A stretch of DNA of 64,000 bases, taken from the NCBI RefSeq assembly GCF_036182465.1, contig NZ_CP108081.1, forward strand, positions 10,478,001 through 10,542,000, read 5' to 3'. Within the stretch, counting starts at the first letter, position 1. Each line of letters starts with the position of its first letter. Source of the stretch: Streptomyces sp. NBC_00258. GTDB lineage: Bacteria > Actinomycetota > Actinomycetes > Streptomycetales > Streptomycetaceae. The translations under genes and the position numbers were made by a program. The notes under the pieces were generated by a model. That model was not told the DNA's origin. It made no database searches and was given only the letters and a program-made list of their open reading frames with translations. Positions 24,349-32,361 of the stretch are shown here, piece after piece.

Positions 24349-24665
24349 CGCGCAGTTCCTCGCGCCCCTAAAAGATTGCGCAGTTCCCCGCGCCCCTGGG
24401 TGAGCGGGGGTGTGGCCGTTCGTCGGCTGTCGGCCCGGTGGGGGCTTGGCGCGCAGTTCCCCGCGCCCCTGACGGGGCGCGGCCCCACCGGGCGGCAGCC
24501 GCCCTTCGGCGCAAGGGGTCGTGTCGGGGTTTCCGATCGCAGCACGACCTCCCGAGGGCGCCCAATGAACAGGGGGATGACACAGCTGCGATCGGATGCC
24601 CCGTCGCGGCCCCGACCCGACGACGAACGGCAGGCGCATCTTTTAGGGGCGCGAGGAACTGCGCG
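24349..24665. repeat. Intergenic repeat cluster GCGCAGTTCCCCGCGCCCCT with long inverted arms
   Basis: Three direct copies of the 20-base unit (24350-24369 with one change, 24378-24397, 24451-24470) and one inverted copy (24645-24664). The outer copies form exact 28-base arms, 24349-24376 against 24638-24665, including the AAAAGAT/ATCTTTT extension. A fifth copy lies at 37329-37348. This fills the aspartase-glutaminase gap, where no gene was seen. It looks like a REP/MITE-like Streptomyces element. Confidence 0.75.
24461..24482. terminator. Hairpin within the repeat cluster
   Basis: CCGCGCCCC / GGGGCGCGG with a TGAC loop, a 9-base-pair GC stem, about 155 bases after the aspartase stop. It is built from one repeat copy and its complement, so it may terminate the asparagine operon. 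Confidence 0.5.
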
Positions 24666-24743
24666 ACAAGCCCCCACCCACCCGCACCCGCCCACGAAGA
24701 GCCACCACCCCACTCCACCCCCGCGAAGCGAACCGGAGTCACA

Positions 24744-25676
24744 ATGGTGATCATGAGCTCGCCCCTGACCTTCCAGCCGGTCCTGCAGCGCATCGCCGCC
24801 GAGATCGCGGACGCCCCCGACCGCGGCCGCCCGGCCGACTACATCCCGGCGCTCGCGGCATGCGACCCGCACAGGTTCGGCATGGCGGTCGCGGAGCTGG
24901 ACGGCACGGTGTACGGCGTCGGCGACTGGCGGCAGCCGTTCTCGGCGCAGTCCATCACCAAGGTCTTCACCCTCGCCCTGGACCTGGCAAGGGAGGGCGA
25001 CGAACTCTGGGAACACGTCGGCCGCGAACCCTCCGGCAACCCCTTCAACTCCCTCGTACAGCTGGAGTACGAGAACGGCATCCCCCGCAACCCGTTCATC
25101 AACGCGGGCGCCCTCGTCGTCACCGACCGCCTCCACACCCGGACCGGCAACGCGGCAAACACGCTCCTCGACTTCCTGCGCGCGGAGAGCGGCAACGAAC
25201 AGCTCGCCATCAACAAGGACGTCGCCGCCTCCGAGTCCACCCGCGGCGACCGCAACGCCGCACTGGGCCACTTCATGGCGTCGTACGGGAACATCGAGAA
25301 CCCGGTCCCGGTCCTCCTGGACCAGTACTTCCACCAGTGTTCCATCGAGGCCTCCTGCGCCGACCTCGCCCTCGCCACCGGCTTCCTCGCCCGCCACGGC
25401 ATCCGCGCCGACGGCACGCGCCTGCTGACCCAGAGCCAGGCCAAGCAGGTCAACGCGATCATGCTCACCTGCGGCACGTACGACGCGGCCGGCGACTTCG
25501 CCTACCGCGTGGGCCTGCCGGGCAAGAGCGGCGTAGGCGGCGGCATCATCGCCGTCGTCCCCGGTCGCTGCACGCTCTGCGTATGGAGCCCCGGCCTGGA
25601 CGAGCGGGGCAACTCGGTGGCGGGAGTCACGGCCCTGGACCGCTTCACGACCCTCACGGGCGTGTCCGTGTTCTAG
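24744..25676 (+). CDS. glsA: Glutaminase
   Basis: 310 residues of the serine-dependent beta-lactamase-fold glutaminase family. Catalytic Ser-x-x-Lys is in FSAQSITKVFTLAL; other conserved stretches are EPSGNPFNSLVQLE, GIPRNPFINAGALV, NAALGHFMASYGN and GLPGKSGVGGGIIAVVPG. It hydrolyses glutamine to glutamate and ammonia, extending the amide-nitrogen theme. ATG 24744 has GGAG 7 bases upstream; an ATG at 24753 is an alternative. The repeat cluster separates it from the asparagine operon. Confidence 0.93.
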   Translation: MVIMSSPLTFQPVLQRIAAEIADAPDRGRPADYIPALAACDPHRFGMAVAELDGTVYGVGDWRQPFSAQSITKVFTLALDLAREGDELWEHVGREPSGNPFNSLVQLEYENGIPRNPFINAGALVVTDRLHTRTGNAANTLLDFLRAESGNEQLAINKDVAASESTRGDRNAALGHFMASYGNIENPVPVLLDQYFHQCSIEASCADLALATGFLARHGIRADGTRLLTQSQAKQVNAIMLTCGTYDAAGDFAYRVGLPGKSGVGGGIIAVVPGRCTLCVWSPGLDERGNSVAGVTALDRFTTLTGVSVF

Positions 25677-25807
25677 CCGGTTCGACGGGAACGTCCGACA
25701 GCGCCGAAGAGACGGCCGTCGTCCGGTAAGACGGCGGACATGCTGCGGCTGCCGCTCAGAGGGAGACGTGTCGCTTTCCGGCCACCCCGCGTTGACACGC
25801 TGACCGA

Positions 25808-27214
25808 GTGTTGGCCAAGGGTTTCTCCGTCGATCTGCGTCGCTGTCAGCTGCTCGGGCTCACGGGCTCGGTCGTCCTCGCGCTGGGAGGCGAGACGGCC
25901 GGAGCCCTGCCCGTAAGGGAGTTGCCTGCCCTGGCGTCCGGACGGGCGGCGCTCGGGCTGGTCGGCGTGTACTTCGGAGTGGTGCTGCTCATAGCGGCCT
26001 GGGGTCTGCTGGGGCGGGTGATCCGAGGCCCCGAGCCGCCGAGTCCGCGAGCCCTGCTCGCCGTACTCGCCGTGTGGGCCACGCCGTTGCTCCTCGCGCC
26101 GCCCCTGTTCAGCCGTGACGTCTACAGCTATCTCGCACAGGGCGCGATGGTCGACGCGCACATCGACGTCTACACACACGGCCCCGCCATACTCGGCGGA
26201 CCGCTCGCGGACGAGGTCGCACCCGTGTGGCAGCGGACCGCGACACCGTACGGACCCGTCTTCCTCGCCGTCTCCTCCGCGCTGTCCGGACTGACCCGGG
26301 GCGAGGTGCCCGCCGGGCTGTTCGGCATGCGGGTCGTCGCGCTGCTCGGCGTGGCGCTGATGGCGGCCGCGCTGCCGAGACTGGCCAGGCACAGCGGCGC
26401 CGATCCGGCCGCCGCGCTGTGGCTCGGCGCGCTCAACCCGCTCGTGCTGCTGCACCTCGTCGCGGGAGCGCACAACGACGCCATCATGCTCGGCCTGCTG
26501 GGCGCGGGACTGGTGGCGGCACTCGGCCGGTGGCCCGTCCTGGGCGCCGTGCTCGTCACACTCGCCGCCCTCGTCAAGGTCCCTGCCCTGCTCGGCCTCG
26601 CGGCCGTCGTGGCCCTCCAGGTGCGGGCCGGCCGGAGCATGGCGAGAGCCATCGCCACGACCACGGTCGCCGCAGCGGCCACCACCGTCGCCGCGACGGC
26701 CGCCGCCGGTACGGGATACGGCTGGATCGGTGCCCTGAAGACACCCGTGTCGCCGGAGAACCTGTCGCCCACCAGCGTCCTCGGCCGTGCCACCGGTGCC
26801 CTTCTCCAAGGCTTGGGCAGCGATCTCGCTCCCTTCGCGCTGCCCGCCTGGCACGCCCTCGGCCTCGTGGCCACCGCCGTCGCCGTACTCGTCATATGGC
26901 TGCGCCGCCCCCGCCTCAGCCCCGTCTACGCGCTGGGCCTCAGCCTGGCGACGGTGGCCGTGCTCGGCCCGGCCATCCGCCCCTGGTACGCGCTGTGGGG
27001 GCTGTTCCTCATCGCCGCGGCAGCGCCCAGCACATCCGTACGCCACCGGGTCGCAGCCGTGACCGGGGCACTCGCGCTCGCGGTCCTGCCCAGCGGCGGT
27101 CCGCCGGATGCCGAGCAGCTGGCCCTGGCGGTGTCCGGCGGGATGCTCGCGCTGGTCGTGCTCTGGCAGGCCCACCAGACGACGACCGCACCCGTTCTGG
27201 GGCGGACCGCATGA
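25808..27214 (+). CDS. mptB: Polyprenyl-phosphomannose-dependent alpha-1,6-mannosyltransferase, MptB type
   Basis: 468 residues, about 12 membrane helices. The GT-C signature sits early: PPLFSRDVYSYLAQGAMVDA with the catalytic acidic residue, then QRTATPYGPVFLAVSSALSG and ALNPLVLLHLVAGAHNDAIM. MptB enzymes add mannose from polyprenyl-phosphate-mannose to a lipid-linked mannan on the outer membrane face; in Streptomyces the final glycan is less defined. Start GTG 25808. The stop overlaps the next ATG (ATGA), so both mannosyltransferases are translated together. Confidence 0.85.
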   Translation: MLAKGFSVDLRRCQLLGLTGSVVLALGGETAGALPVRELPALASGRAALGLVGVYFGVVLLIAAWGLLGRVIRGPEPPSPRALLAVLAVWATPLLLAPPLFSRDVYSYLAQGAMVDAHIDVYTHGPAILGGPLADEVAPVWQRTATPYGPVFLAVSSALSGLTRGEVPAGLFGMRVVALLGVALMAAALPRLARHSGADPAAALWLGALNPLVLLHLVAGAHNDAIMLGLLGAGLVAALGRWPVLGAVLVTLAALVKVPALLGLAAVVALQVRAGRSMARAIATTTVAAAATTVAATAAAGTGYGWIGALKTPVSPENLSPTSVLGRATGALLQGLGSDLAPFALPAWHALGLVATAVAVLVIWLRRPRLSPVYALGLSLATVAVLGPAIRPWYALWGLFLIAAAAPSTSVRHRVAAVTGALALAVLPSGGPPDAEQLALAVSGGMLALVVLWQAHQTTTAPVLGRTA

Positions 27215-28611
27215 GGCTGACCGGCACAGATCGCGGGCGGCTGCTGTTCGTGCTCGCCCTGGCAACCGCCGTGGCCGTCTTCACCGCGACCGTGCCGCTC
27301 CTGCGGGACTGGTTCGACCTGCGCGTCTACCACGGGGCCGTCGACGCCTGGATCCATCACGGCGGCAGCGTCTACGACTACCGGGTGCCGGGGACGGAGT
27401 ACGGCTTCACGTATCCGCCGTTCGCCGCGGTCAGCATGCTGCCGATGGCGCTGCTCGGACTGCACGCCGCGATCGCCGCGGGGCTGCTGCTCAACCTCGC
27501 CGCGACGGCCTTCGTCCTGCACGTCCTGGCGGGGGAGAGGCTGCGCCGGCACGGCTGGTTCGGGCTCGCCGTCACGGTCTGTCTGCTCGCCCTTCTCGAA
27601 CCGGTCCGCGACACCTTCAGCTTCGGCCAGGTCAACCTCGTGCTGCTGGCTCTCGTGCTCGGCGACGCCTGGCTGCTGTCGACCGGCCGTGAGCGATGGG
27701 CCGGCGTCGGGATCGGTCTCGCCGCCGCGATCAAGCTGACGCCCGCGATCTTCATCGTCCTGCTGCTGCTCGCCAGACGGCCGCGAGCCGCCGGGACCGC
27801 GGTGGGCGTCGCCGCGGCCGCCACCGCGCTCGCGGCCTGGGTCATGCCGGGCGCCTCCCGCTTCTACTGGACCGAGGCGGTCTGGGACACCACCCGCATC
27901 GGCCGCCTCGACTATGTCTCCAACCAGTCGCTGCAAGGCGTACTGGCCCGGCTCGCCGACCCCGCCGAACCGAGCCGCGCCGCCTGGGCGTTGGCGGCGC
28001 TGGCTGTCCTCGGCGTGTGGGCGTGGCGCGCGCGCCGGGCGCTGGCCGCGGACGACGTCCTCGGCGCCTTCGCCCTCACCGGGCTCGCCGCCTGTCTCCT
28101 CAGCCCGATCACCTGGGTGCATCACCTCGTCTGGCTGTTGCCGTCGCTCGCGATCCTGTTGGGGGAGGGGCTCAGACGCAGACGGCTGCTGTGGATCGCC
28201 GGGGGCCTGTACGTCCTGCTGTGCAGCAGTGTGGTGTGGCTGTGGTTCGACGACGCGTCCGGCATCGACGGGTTCGTCGGCAGCAACACATACGTGTGGA
28301 TCACCCTCGGCCTGCTCCTGGGGCTGCCTGTCGGTCAGGCACGGGTGAACCGCCCGCCGTGGAGGCGCAAGGCCAGCGACACGGCACCCGCGCCCAGTCC
28401 GGCGGCGCCCGCGAGGGTCCCCGCCTCCGCCAGCCAGTCGGCCGAGCCGTCGTCGCCCGCCATGGCCGCGGGCACCGCCGCCGGGCCCGCCGTGGACACG
28501 CGGCGCGGCGGCAGGAGCGAGCCCACCGGTTCGACACGCCCGGCGGCCCCGAAGCCCCAGTCGAGCAGTGAGCGCGCCTCTTCGTACACGGCGAATCCGC
28601 CGCCCGCCTGA
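27211..28611 (+). CDS. GT87-type (DUF2029) mannosyltransferase with unusual C-terminal extension
   Basis: 466 codons. Membrane helices alternate with GT-C features: WFDLRVYHGAVDAWIHHGGS, YGFTYPPFAAVSMLP, FSFGQVNLVLLALVLGDAWL and LSPITWVHHLVWLLP. The family uses polyprenyl-phosphate-mannose to build glycolipids and arabinomannan-like chains. The last helix ends near residue 373; the remaining 90 residues are Pro/Ala/Ser-rich and antisense to the end of the carboxypeptidase gene, overlapping it by 277 bases. The tail probably reflects a lost stop codon rather than a domain. It is coupled to the mptB-like gene by ATGA. Confidence 0.82.
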   Translation: MRLTGTDRGRLLFVLALATAVAVFTATVPLLRDWFDLRVYHGAVDAWIHHGGSVYDYRVPGTEYGFTYPPFAAVSMLPMALLGLHAAIAAGLLLNLAATAFVLHVLAGERLRRHGWFGLAVTVCLLALLEPVRDTFSFGQVNLVLLALVLGDAWLLSTGRERWAGVGIGLAAAIKLTPAIFIVLLLLARRPRAAGTAVGVAAAATALAAWVMPGASRFYWTEAVWDTTRIGRLDYVSNQSLQGVLARLADPAEPSRAAWALAALAVLGVWAWRARRALAADDVLGAFALTGLAACLLSPITWVHHLVWLLPSLAILLGEGLRRRRLLWIAGGLYVLLCSSVVWLWFDDASGIDGFVGSNTYVWITLGLLLGLPVGQARVNRPPWRRKASDTAPAPSPAAPARVPASASQSAEPSSPAMAAGTAAGPAVDTRRGGRSEPTGSTRPAAPKPQSSSERASSYTANPPPA

Positions 28612-29513
28612 GGGTCCATCACGGTGACGACGAGGGTGCGCCCGTCCCGGCGCGCGGCGGCGACGAGCGTGTTGCCCGCCTGGGACGTGTAGCCGTTCTT
28701 GACGCCGACGAGCCCCCGGTAGGGCGCGACCCCGTCGGCGCCGGTGAGCAGCCGGTTGGTGTTCTGGATCTCGAACGACCAGCCGCCGGCCGGGAACTTG
28801 GCGCGGACGGTGGCGGCGTACCGCGCGAAGTCCGCGTTGCGCAGCCCGGCCCGTCCGAAGACGGCCAGGTCGTACGCGGACGACACCTGGCCCGGCGTGT
28901 CGTACCCGTCGGGCGAGACGACACGCGTGTCGCGGGCGCCCAGGGACTGGGCCTTGGCCTGCATCTGGGCGGCCGTGCTGCGCCAGCCGCCGTTCATCTC
29001 GGCCAGTACGTGCACGGCGTCGTTGCCGGAGTTCAGGAAGACACCCCGCCACAGGTCGGCGGCGCTGTAGGTACGCCCGGCGGCGATTCCGACCCGGCTG
29101 CTTCCGGGACCGACGCCCGCCAGTTCCTCCCCCGTGACGGTGTGCCGGACCGCCGGGGGCAGCACCGGCAGCACGGTCAGCGCGAAGAGGGTCTTCAACG
29201 TGCTGGCGGGCGGCAGCCTGAGATGGGCGTTGTGTGCCGCGAGCACCTCGCCGGTGCCGGCGTCGGCCACCAACCACGACCGCGCGGAGACGTCCTGAGG
29301 CACTCTGGGCGCCCCGGCCCGGGGCCGTACCTGGGTCCCGGGCCGGTCCAGCGTCGAGGGCCGCGCGGCGGCGGGTTTCGACGCGGAGACATGGGGAGTG
29401 GCCGGGGCGGCTCCGTCGTGGGCGGCGGCCGTTTTCGGCGCGAAGGCCAGCGCGCCCACCACACAGGCGGCGGAGCAGCAGACGGCCGCACGGGAAGGAA
29501 ATCCGATTGTCAT
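28335..29513 (-). CDS. D-alanyl-D-alanine carboxypeptidase (PBP5/6-like)
   Basis: 392 residues. Signal segment to about residue 31, a Pro/Ser/Ala linker, then the penicillin-binding core: SxxK at Ser104-Lys107 (PPASTLKT), SxN at 162-164 (NSGND) and KNG at 272-274 where KTG is usual. A C-terminal hydrophobic helix (AGAAGLGAGAVSLALRL) probably anchors it. It trims the terminal D-Ala of peptidoglycan stem peptides at the cell surface. Start ATG 29513. It is convergent with, and overlaps, the GT87 gene. Confidence 0.88.
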   Translation of the reverse strand: MTIGFPSRAAVCCSAACVVGALAFAPKTAAAHDGAAPATPHVSASKPAAARPSTLDRPGTQVRPRAGAPRVPQDVSARSWLVADAGTGEVLAAHNAHLRLPPASTLKTLFALTVLPVLPPAVRHTVTGEELAGVGPGSSRVGIAAGRTYSAADLWRGVFLNSGNDAVHVLAEMNGGWRSTAAQMQAKAQSLGARDTRVVSPDGYDTPGQVSSAYDLAVFGRAGLRNADFARYAATVRAKFPAGGWSFEIQNTNRLLTGADGVAPYRGLVGVKNGYTSQAGNTLVAAARRDGRTLVVTVMDPQAGGGFAVYEEARSLLDWGFGAAGRVEPVGSLLPPRRVSTAGPAAVPAAMAGDDGSADWLAEAGTLAGAAGLGAGAVSLALRLHGGRFTRA

Positions 29514-29638
29514 ACCGCCAACCTAGGAACGCCCAGGTCACATACCCGGCTGCCCGGGCCGGGCGGCGCCATCGAGCACCCGGATGCCGCAGCGGCCCTG
29601 AACCTGCCCGGTCCGGGGCGGACCCGCGAGATCCATGT

Positions 29639-30781
29639 CTACTGGTCGGCGGGCACGGTCGGCTGGACCTGCTTCAGGAACGTCGCGTTGTCCGGGGTCC
29701 GGCGCAGCTTGTCCAGGAGCGTCTCCAGTCCGGCCTGTGCGTCCCCACGGGAGAGCAGGGCTCGTCGCAGGCCCCGTACGGTCCCCAACTCGGCGGCCGG
29801 GACGAGGAGTTCCTCGCGGCGGGTGCCGGACGGGGTGATGTCGACGGCGGGGAAGATCCGTCGGGACGCGAGGCCGCGGTCCAGCCGGAGTTCCATGTTG
29901 CCGGTGCTCTTGAGCTCCTCGAAGTAGTAGTCGTCGGCGCGGGAGCCGGTCTCCACGAGGGCGGTGGCGATGATGGTGAGCGAACCGGCCTCCTCGGTGA
30001 GACGCGCGGCCCCGAAGAACCGCTTGGGCCCGTGCAGCGCGGCCGCGTCGACACCGCCGCTGAGGGTGCGGCCACTGGTGGCGGCAGCGTTGTTGTGCGC
30101 CCGGCACAGCCGGGTGAGCGAGTCGAGGAGGATCACGACGTCCTGGCCGGCCTCGACCAGCCGCTTGGCGCGCTCCACGGCCAGCTCGGCGAGCGCGATG
30201 TGCTGCTTCGGGGCCTGGTCGAAGGTGGAGGCGAGCACCTCGCCCCGTACGGAACGGCGCATGTCGGTGACCTCCTCGGGCCGCTCGTCGAGGAGTACCA
30301 CCATCAGATGGGCCTCGGGGTGGTTGCCGGCGACGGCGGCGGCCAGCTGCTGGAGCAGCACGGTCTTGCCGGTCTTGGGCGGGGCGACGATCAGGCCGCG
30401 CTGGCCCTTGCCGATCGGCGAGACCAGGTCGATGAGGCGGGTGGTCGCACCGCCCGCCGGGTGTTCGAGCCGCAGCCGCTCACGCGGGTGCAGCGGGGTC
30501 AGGTCATGGAAGTGCGGGCGGCCACGCAGTTCGGCTGCTGGTCGGCCGTTGACCCGCTGGACCTCGGTGAGGGCTCGCTGCTTGCCGCGTACGCCTTCGA
30601 CGAGGTCGCCCTTGCGCAGTCCGTGTCGGCGGATCAGCGCGGAGGAGACCTGAAGGTCGGAGGGCCCGGGAAGCAGGCTCTGGGCGCGCAGGTGGCCCTG
30701 CCCGTTCGAGGTGATGTCGAGTACGCCGGTGGCCTGCTCCTGTGTGACGGGAGTGGGCGGGCGTTCGAGTGTGGTGGTCAT
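29639..30781 (-). CDS. Short transcription termination factor Rho paralog
   Basis: 380 residues with a full Rho ATPase: RNA-binding domain (GVLDITSNGQGHLRAQSLLP, VNGRPAAELRGRPHFHDL), Walker A APPKTGKT (133-140), Walker B DVVILLDSLTRLCRAH, and R/Q-loop segments SGGVDAAALHGPKRFFGAAR and GTRREELL. It lacks the long charged N-terminal insertion typical of the main actinobacterial Rho and is nearer the E. coli length. Such a copy probably duplicates or modifies Rho-dependent termination. ATG follows GAAAGGACACCCACC. It has a long GC-rich leader, which could be autoregulatory. Monocistronic. Confidence 0.88.
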   Translation of the reverse strand: MTTTLERPPTPVTQEQATGVLDITSNGQGHLRAQSLLPGPSDLQVSSALIRRHGLRKGDLVEGVRGKQRALTEVQRVNGRPAAELRGRPHFHDLTPLHPRERLRLEHPAGGATTRLIDLVSPIGKGQRGLIVAPPKTGKTVLLQQLAAAVAGNHPEAHLMVVLLDERPEEVTDMRRSVRGEVLASTFDQAPKQHIALAELAVERAKRLVEAGQDVVILLDSLTRLCRAHNNAAATSGRTLSGGVDAAALHGPKRFFGAARLTEEAGSLTIIATALVETGSRADDYYFEELKSTGNMELRLDRGLASRRIFPAVDITPSGTRREELLVPAAELGTVRGLRRALLSRGDAQAGLETLLDKLRRTPDNATFLKQVQPTVPADQ

Positions 30782-31173
30782 GGTGGGTGTCCTTTCGCGG
30801 ACGGTTCATGTGGTCATGAGGGATGGGGGAGAGGCCGGATCGGGGGCGGTGTGGACACACCCCGGCGGCGGAGACATCACCTCTCGTGCCGTGCCGCGTG
30901 CGGCGGAGGGGAAGCCCCTGGCCGGACACGTCGTATGAGTCGCACGACTCGCACGCGTTGTGGCTGTACGAGGAGAGGTGGTGCACAGAAGCTGCTTCAC
31001 CGGTCGGAAGGGACGGGCTGATCAGCTGGATGAGAGGTACTTCAGCACCGGCGCCCGAGAAAGGGGCGTACACAAGTGCTGATGGCACTCTAGCACTACT
31101 CCCTCCGGCGAGGGCCGGATGGCCGGATCCCATGGCGTTGACACGGGAGAGGCCCCGCGTCACGGTGGTCGGC
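30782..31173. other. Intergenic region between divergent rho paralog and acyl-CoA dehydrogenase-like gene
   Basis: No convincing gene. It holds a perfect GAGTCG-CA-CGACTC dyad (30937-30950), a GGTGTG...CACACC-like repeat near 30848-30861, and short repeats around GTGC/GCAC near 31076-31100. On the right side it contains the promoter of the dehydrogenase-like gene. The dyad may be an operator or a leader structure for the rho paralog. Confidence 0.4.
31138..31166 (+). promoter_or_regulatory. Candidate promoter of the dehydrogenase/P450 pair
   Basis: TTGACA (31138-31143) and CACGGT (31161-31166) with exactly 17 bases between. The predicted start, 31173-31174, falls on the ATG, suggesting a leaderless transcript and favouring ATG 31174 as the start of translation. 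Confidence 0.45.
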
Positions 31174-32361
31174 ATGGCCGATGCCGGGATCGTCGAACGC
31201 GTAAGTGAACTGCGGCCGTTGATCCGGCGGAACGCGCTGCGGGCCGAGCGGGAACGGCGCGTGCCCGACGAGGTCGCCGCCGCGCTGACCGGCACCGGCA
31301 TCCACCGGATGAACGTCCCGCGACGCTACGGCGGTTACCAGACTCCGCTGCGCACACAGGTCGACGCCTTCGCGGAGATCGCCGTCGAGTGCGGCTCCAC
31401 GGCGTGGATGACACTGAGTCAGGCGGGGGTCTCGTACATCGCTGCGCTCTACCCCGACGAGGCGCAGGACGACTTCTTCACGGGTCCGAGCGGCCCCGAC
31501 GCGAGGATCGGCGGCACGCTCGTCCCCGGCGCCACGGCGGTGCCGTACGACGGGGGCTATCGGGTGGACGGCGCCTCGGCCTTCGCGACCGGCTGTCACC
31601 ACGCGGACTGGCATCTGCTCACGGCCGCGGTCACGCCCGCCGGCGGTTCGCCGCCGGAAGGGCCGCCCGAGATGGTGTGGGCCGCGGTGCCGATGTCCGA
31701 GCTGGAGATCCTGGACGACTGGCATGTCACGGGTCTCGCCGGTACTGGCAGCAACACCGTGGTGGCCCGGAACATTCCCGTCCCTGCTCATCGCGTGCTT
31801 CCGGTCGGCCCGATGCTGGCCGGGCAGATTCCGTCCAAGGCCAACGCGGACGACCCCTTCTACCGCATGCCCGTGCTTCTGCTGTTCTGCGCCTGGGCCG
31901 CGCCGGTGGCACTGGGCCTGGCCCGGGCGGCGATGACGGAGTTCGGCGAGCGCATCCACCGGCGTGGCATCACGTACACCTTCCACGAGCGGCAGAACGA
32001 GGCCACCGTCACCCATCTCCAGGCGGCCGAGGCGGAGATGAAGATCTCCGGTGCCGAGCTGGTGGCCGACCGGCTGACCGCCGAGATCGAGACCAAGGCG
32101 CGTGACGGTTCCGAGTACACCTTGGCGGAGCGGGCCAGGATCCGTGCCGAGAGCGGCTATCTGACCCGCCTCTGCAAGGAGGCCGTCGACCTGCTCGCCT
32201 CCGCCGCCGGTGCCTCCTCGCTCCAGCAGGAGGTGCCCATGCAGCGCATCGCCCGCGACATCAACGCCCTGTCCCTGCACTCCTTCGTCAACCCGGCCAC
32301 CAACCTGGAGATCTACGGCCGTGTCCTGTCGGGAGTCGACCCGGGAACGCCCTTCTTGTGA
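31174..32361 (+). CDS. Acyl-CoA dehydrogenase-fold flavoprotein (HsaA-like monooxygenase family)
   Basis: 395 residues from ATG 31174, close to the 394 of HsaA-type flavin-dependent hydroxylases. Segments: RVPDEVAAALTGTGIHRMNV, VECGSTAWMTLSQAGVSYIA, DWHVTGLAGTGSNTVVARN (FAD loop) and DINALSLHSFVNPATNLEIY at the end. HsaA-type enzymes take reduced flavin from a separate reductase to hydroxylate phenols or amines; true acyl-CoA dehydrogenation is the alternative. An ATG at 31132 in frame is possible but lacks a site and lies ahead of the promoter. The stop overlaps the P450 start (GTGA). Confidence 0.75.
   Translation: MADAGIVERVSELRPLIRRNALRAERERRVPDEVAAALTGTGIHRMNVPRRYGGYQTPLRTQVDAFAEIAVECGSTAWMTLSQAGVSYIAALYPDEAQDDFFTGPSGPDARIGGTLVPGATAVPYDGGYRVDGASAFATGCHHADWHLLTAAVTPAGGSPPEGPPEMVWAAVPMSELEILDDWHVTGLAGTGSNTVVARNIPVPAHRVLPVGPMLAGQIPSKANADDPFYRMPVLLLFCAWAAPVALGLARAAMTEFGERIHRRGITYTFHERQNEATVTHLQAAEAEMKISGAELVADRLTAEIETKARDGSEYTLAERARIRAESGYLTRLCKEAVDLLASAAGASSLQQEVPMQRIARDINALSLHSFVNPATNLEIYGRVLSGVDPGTPFL

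Noticed and set aside
31076..31105. CIRCE-like half sites (GGCACTC, TAGCACT) near the rho paralog
   Set aside because: The halves are not arranged as the TTAGCACTC-N9-GAGTGCTAA inverted repeat required for HrcA.
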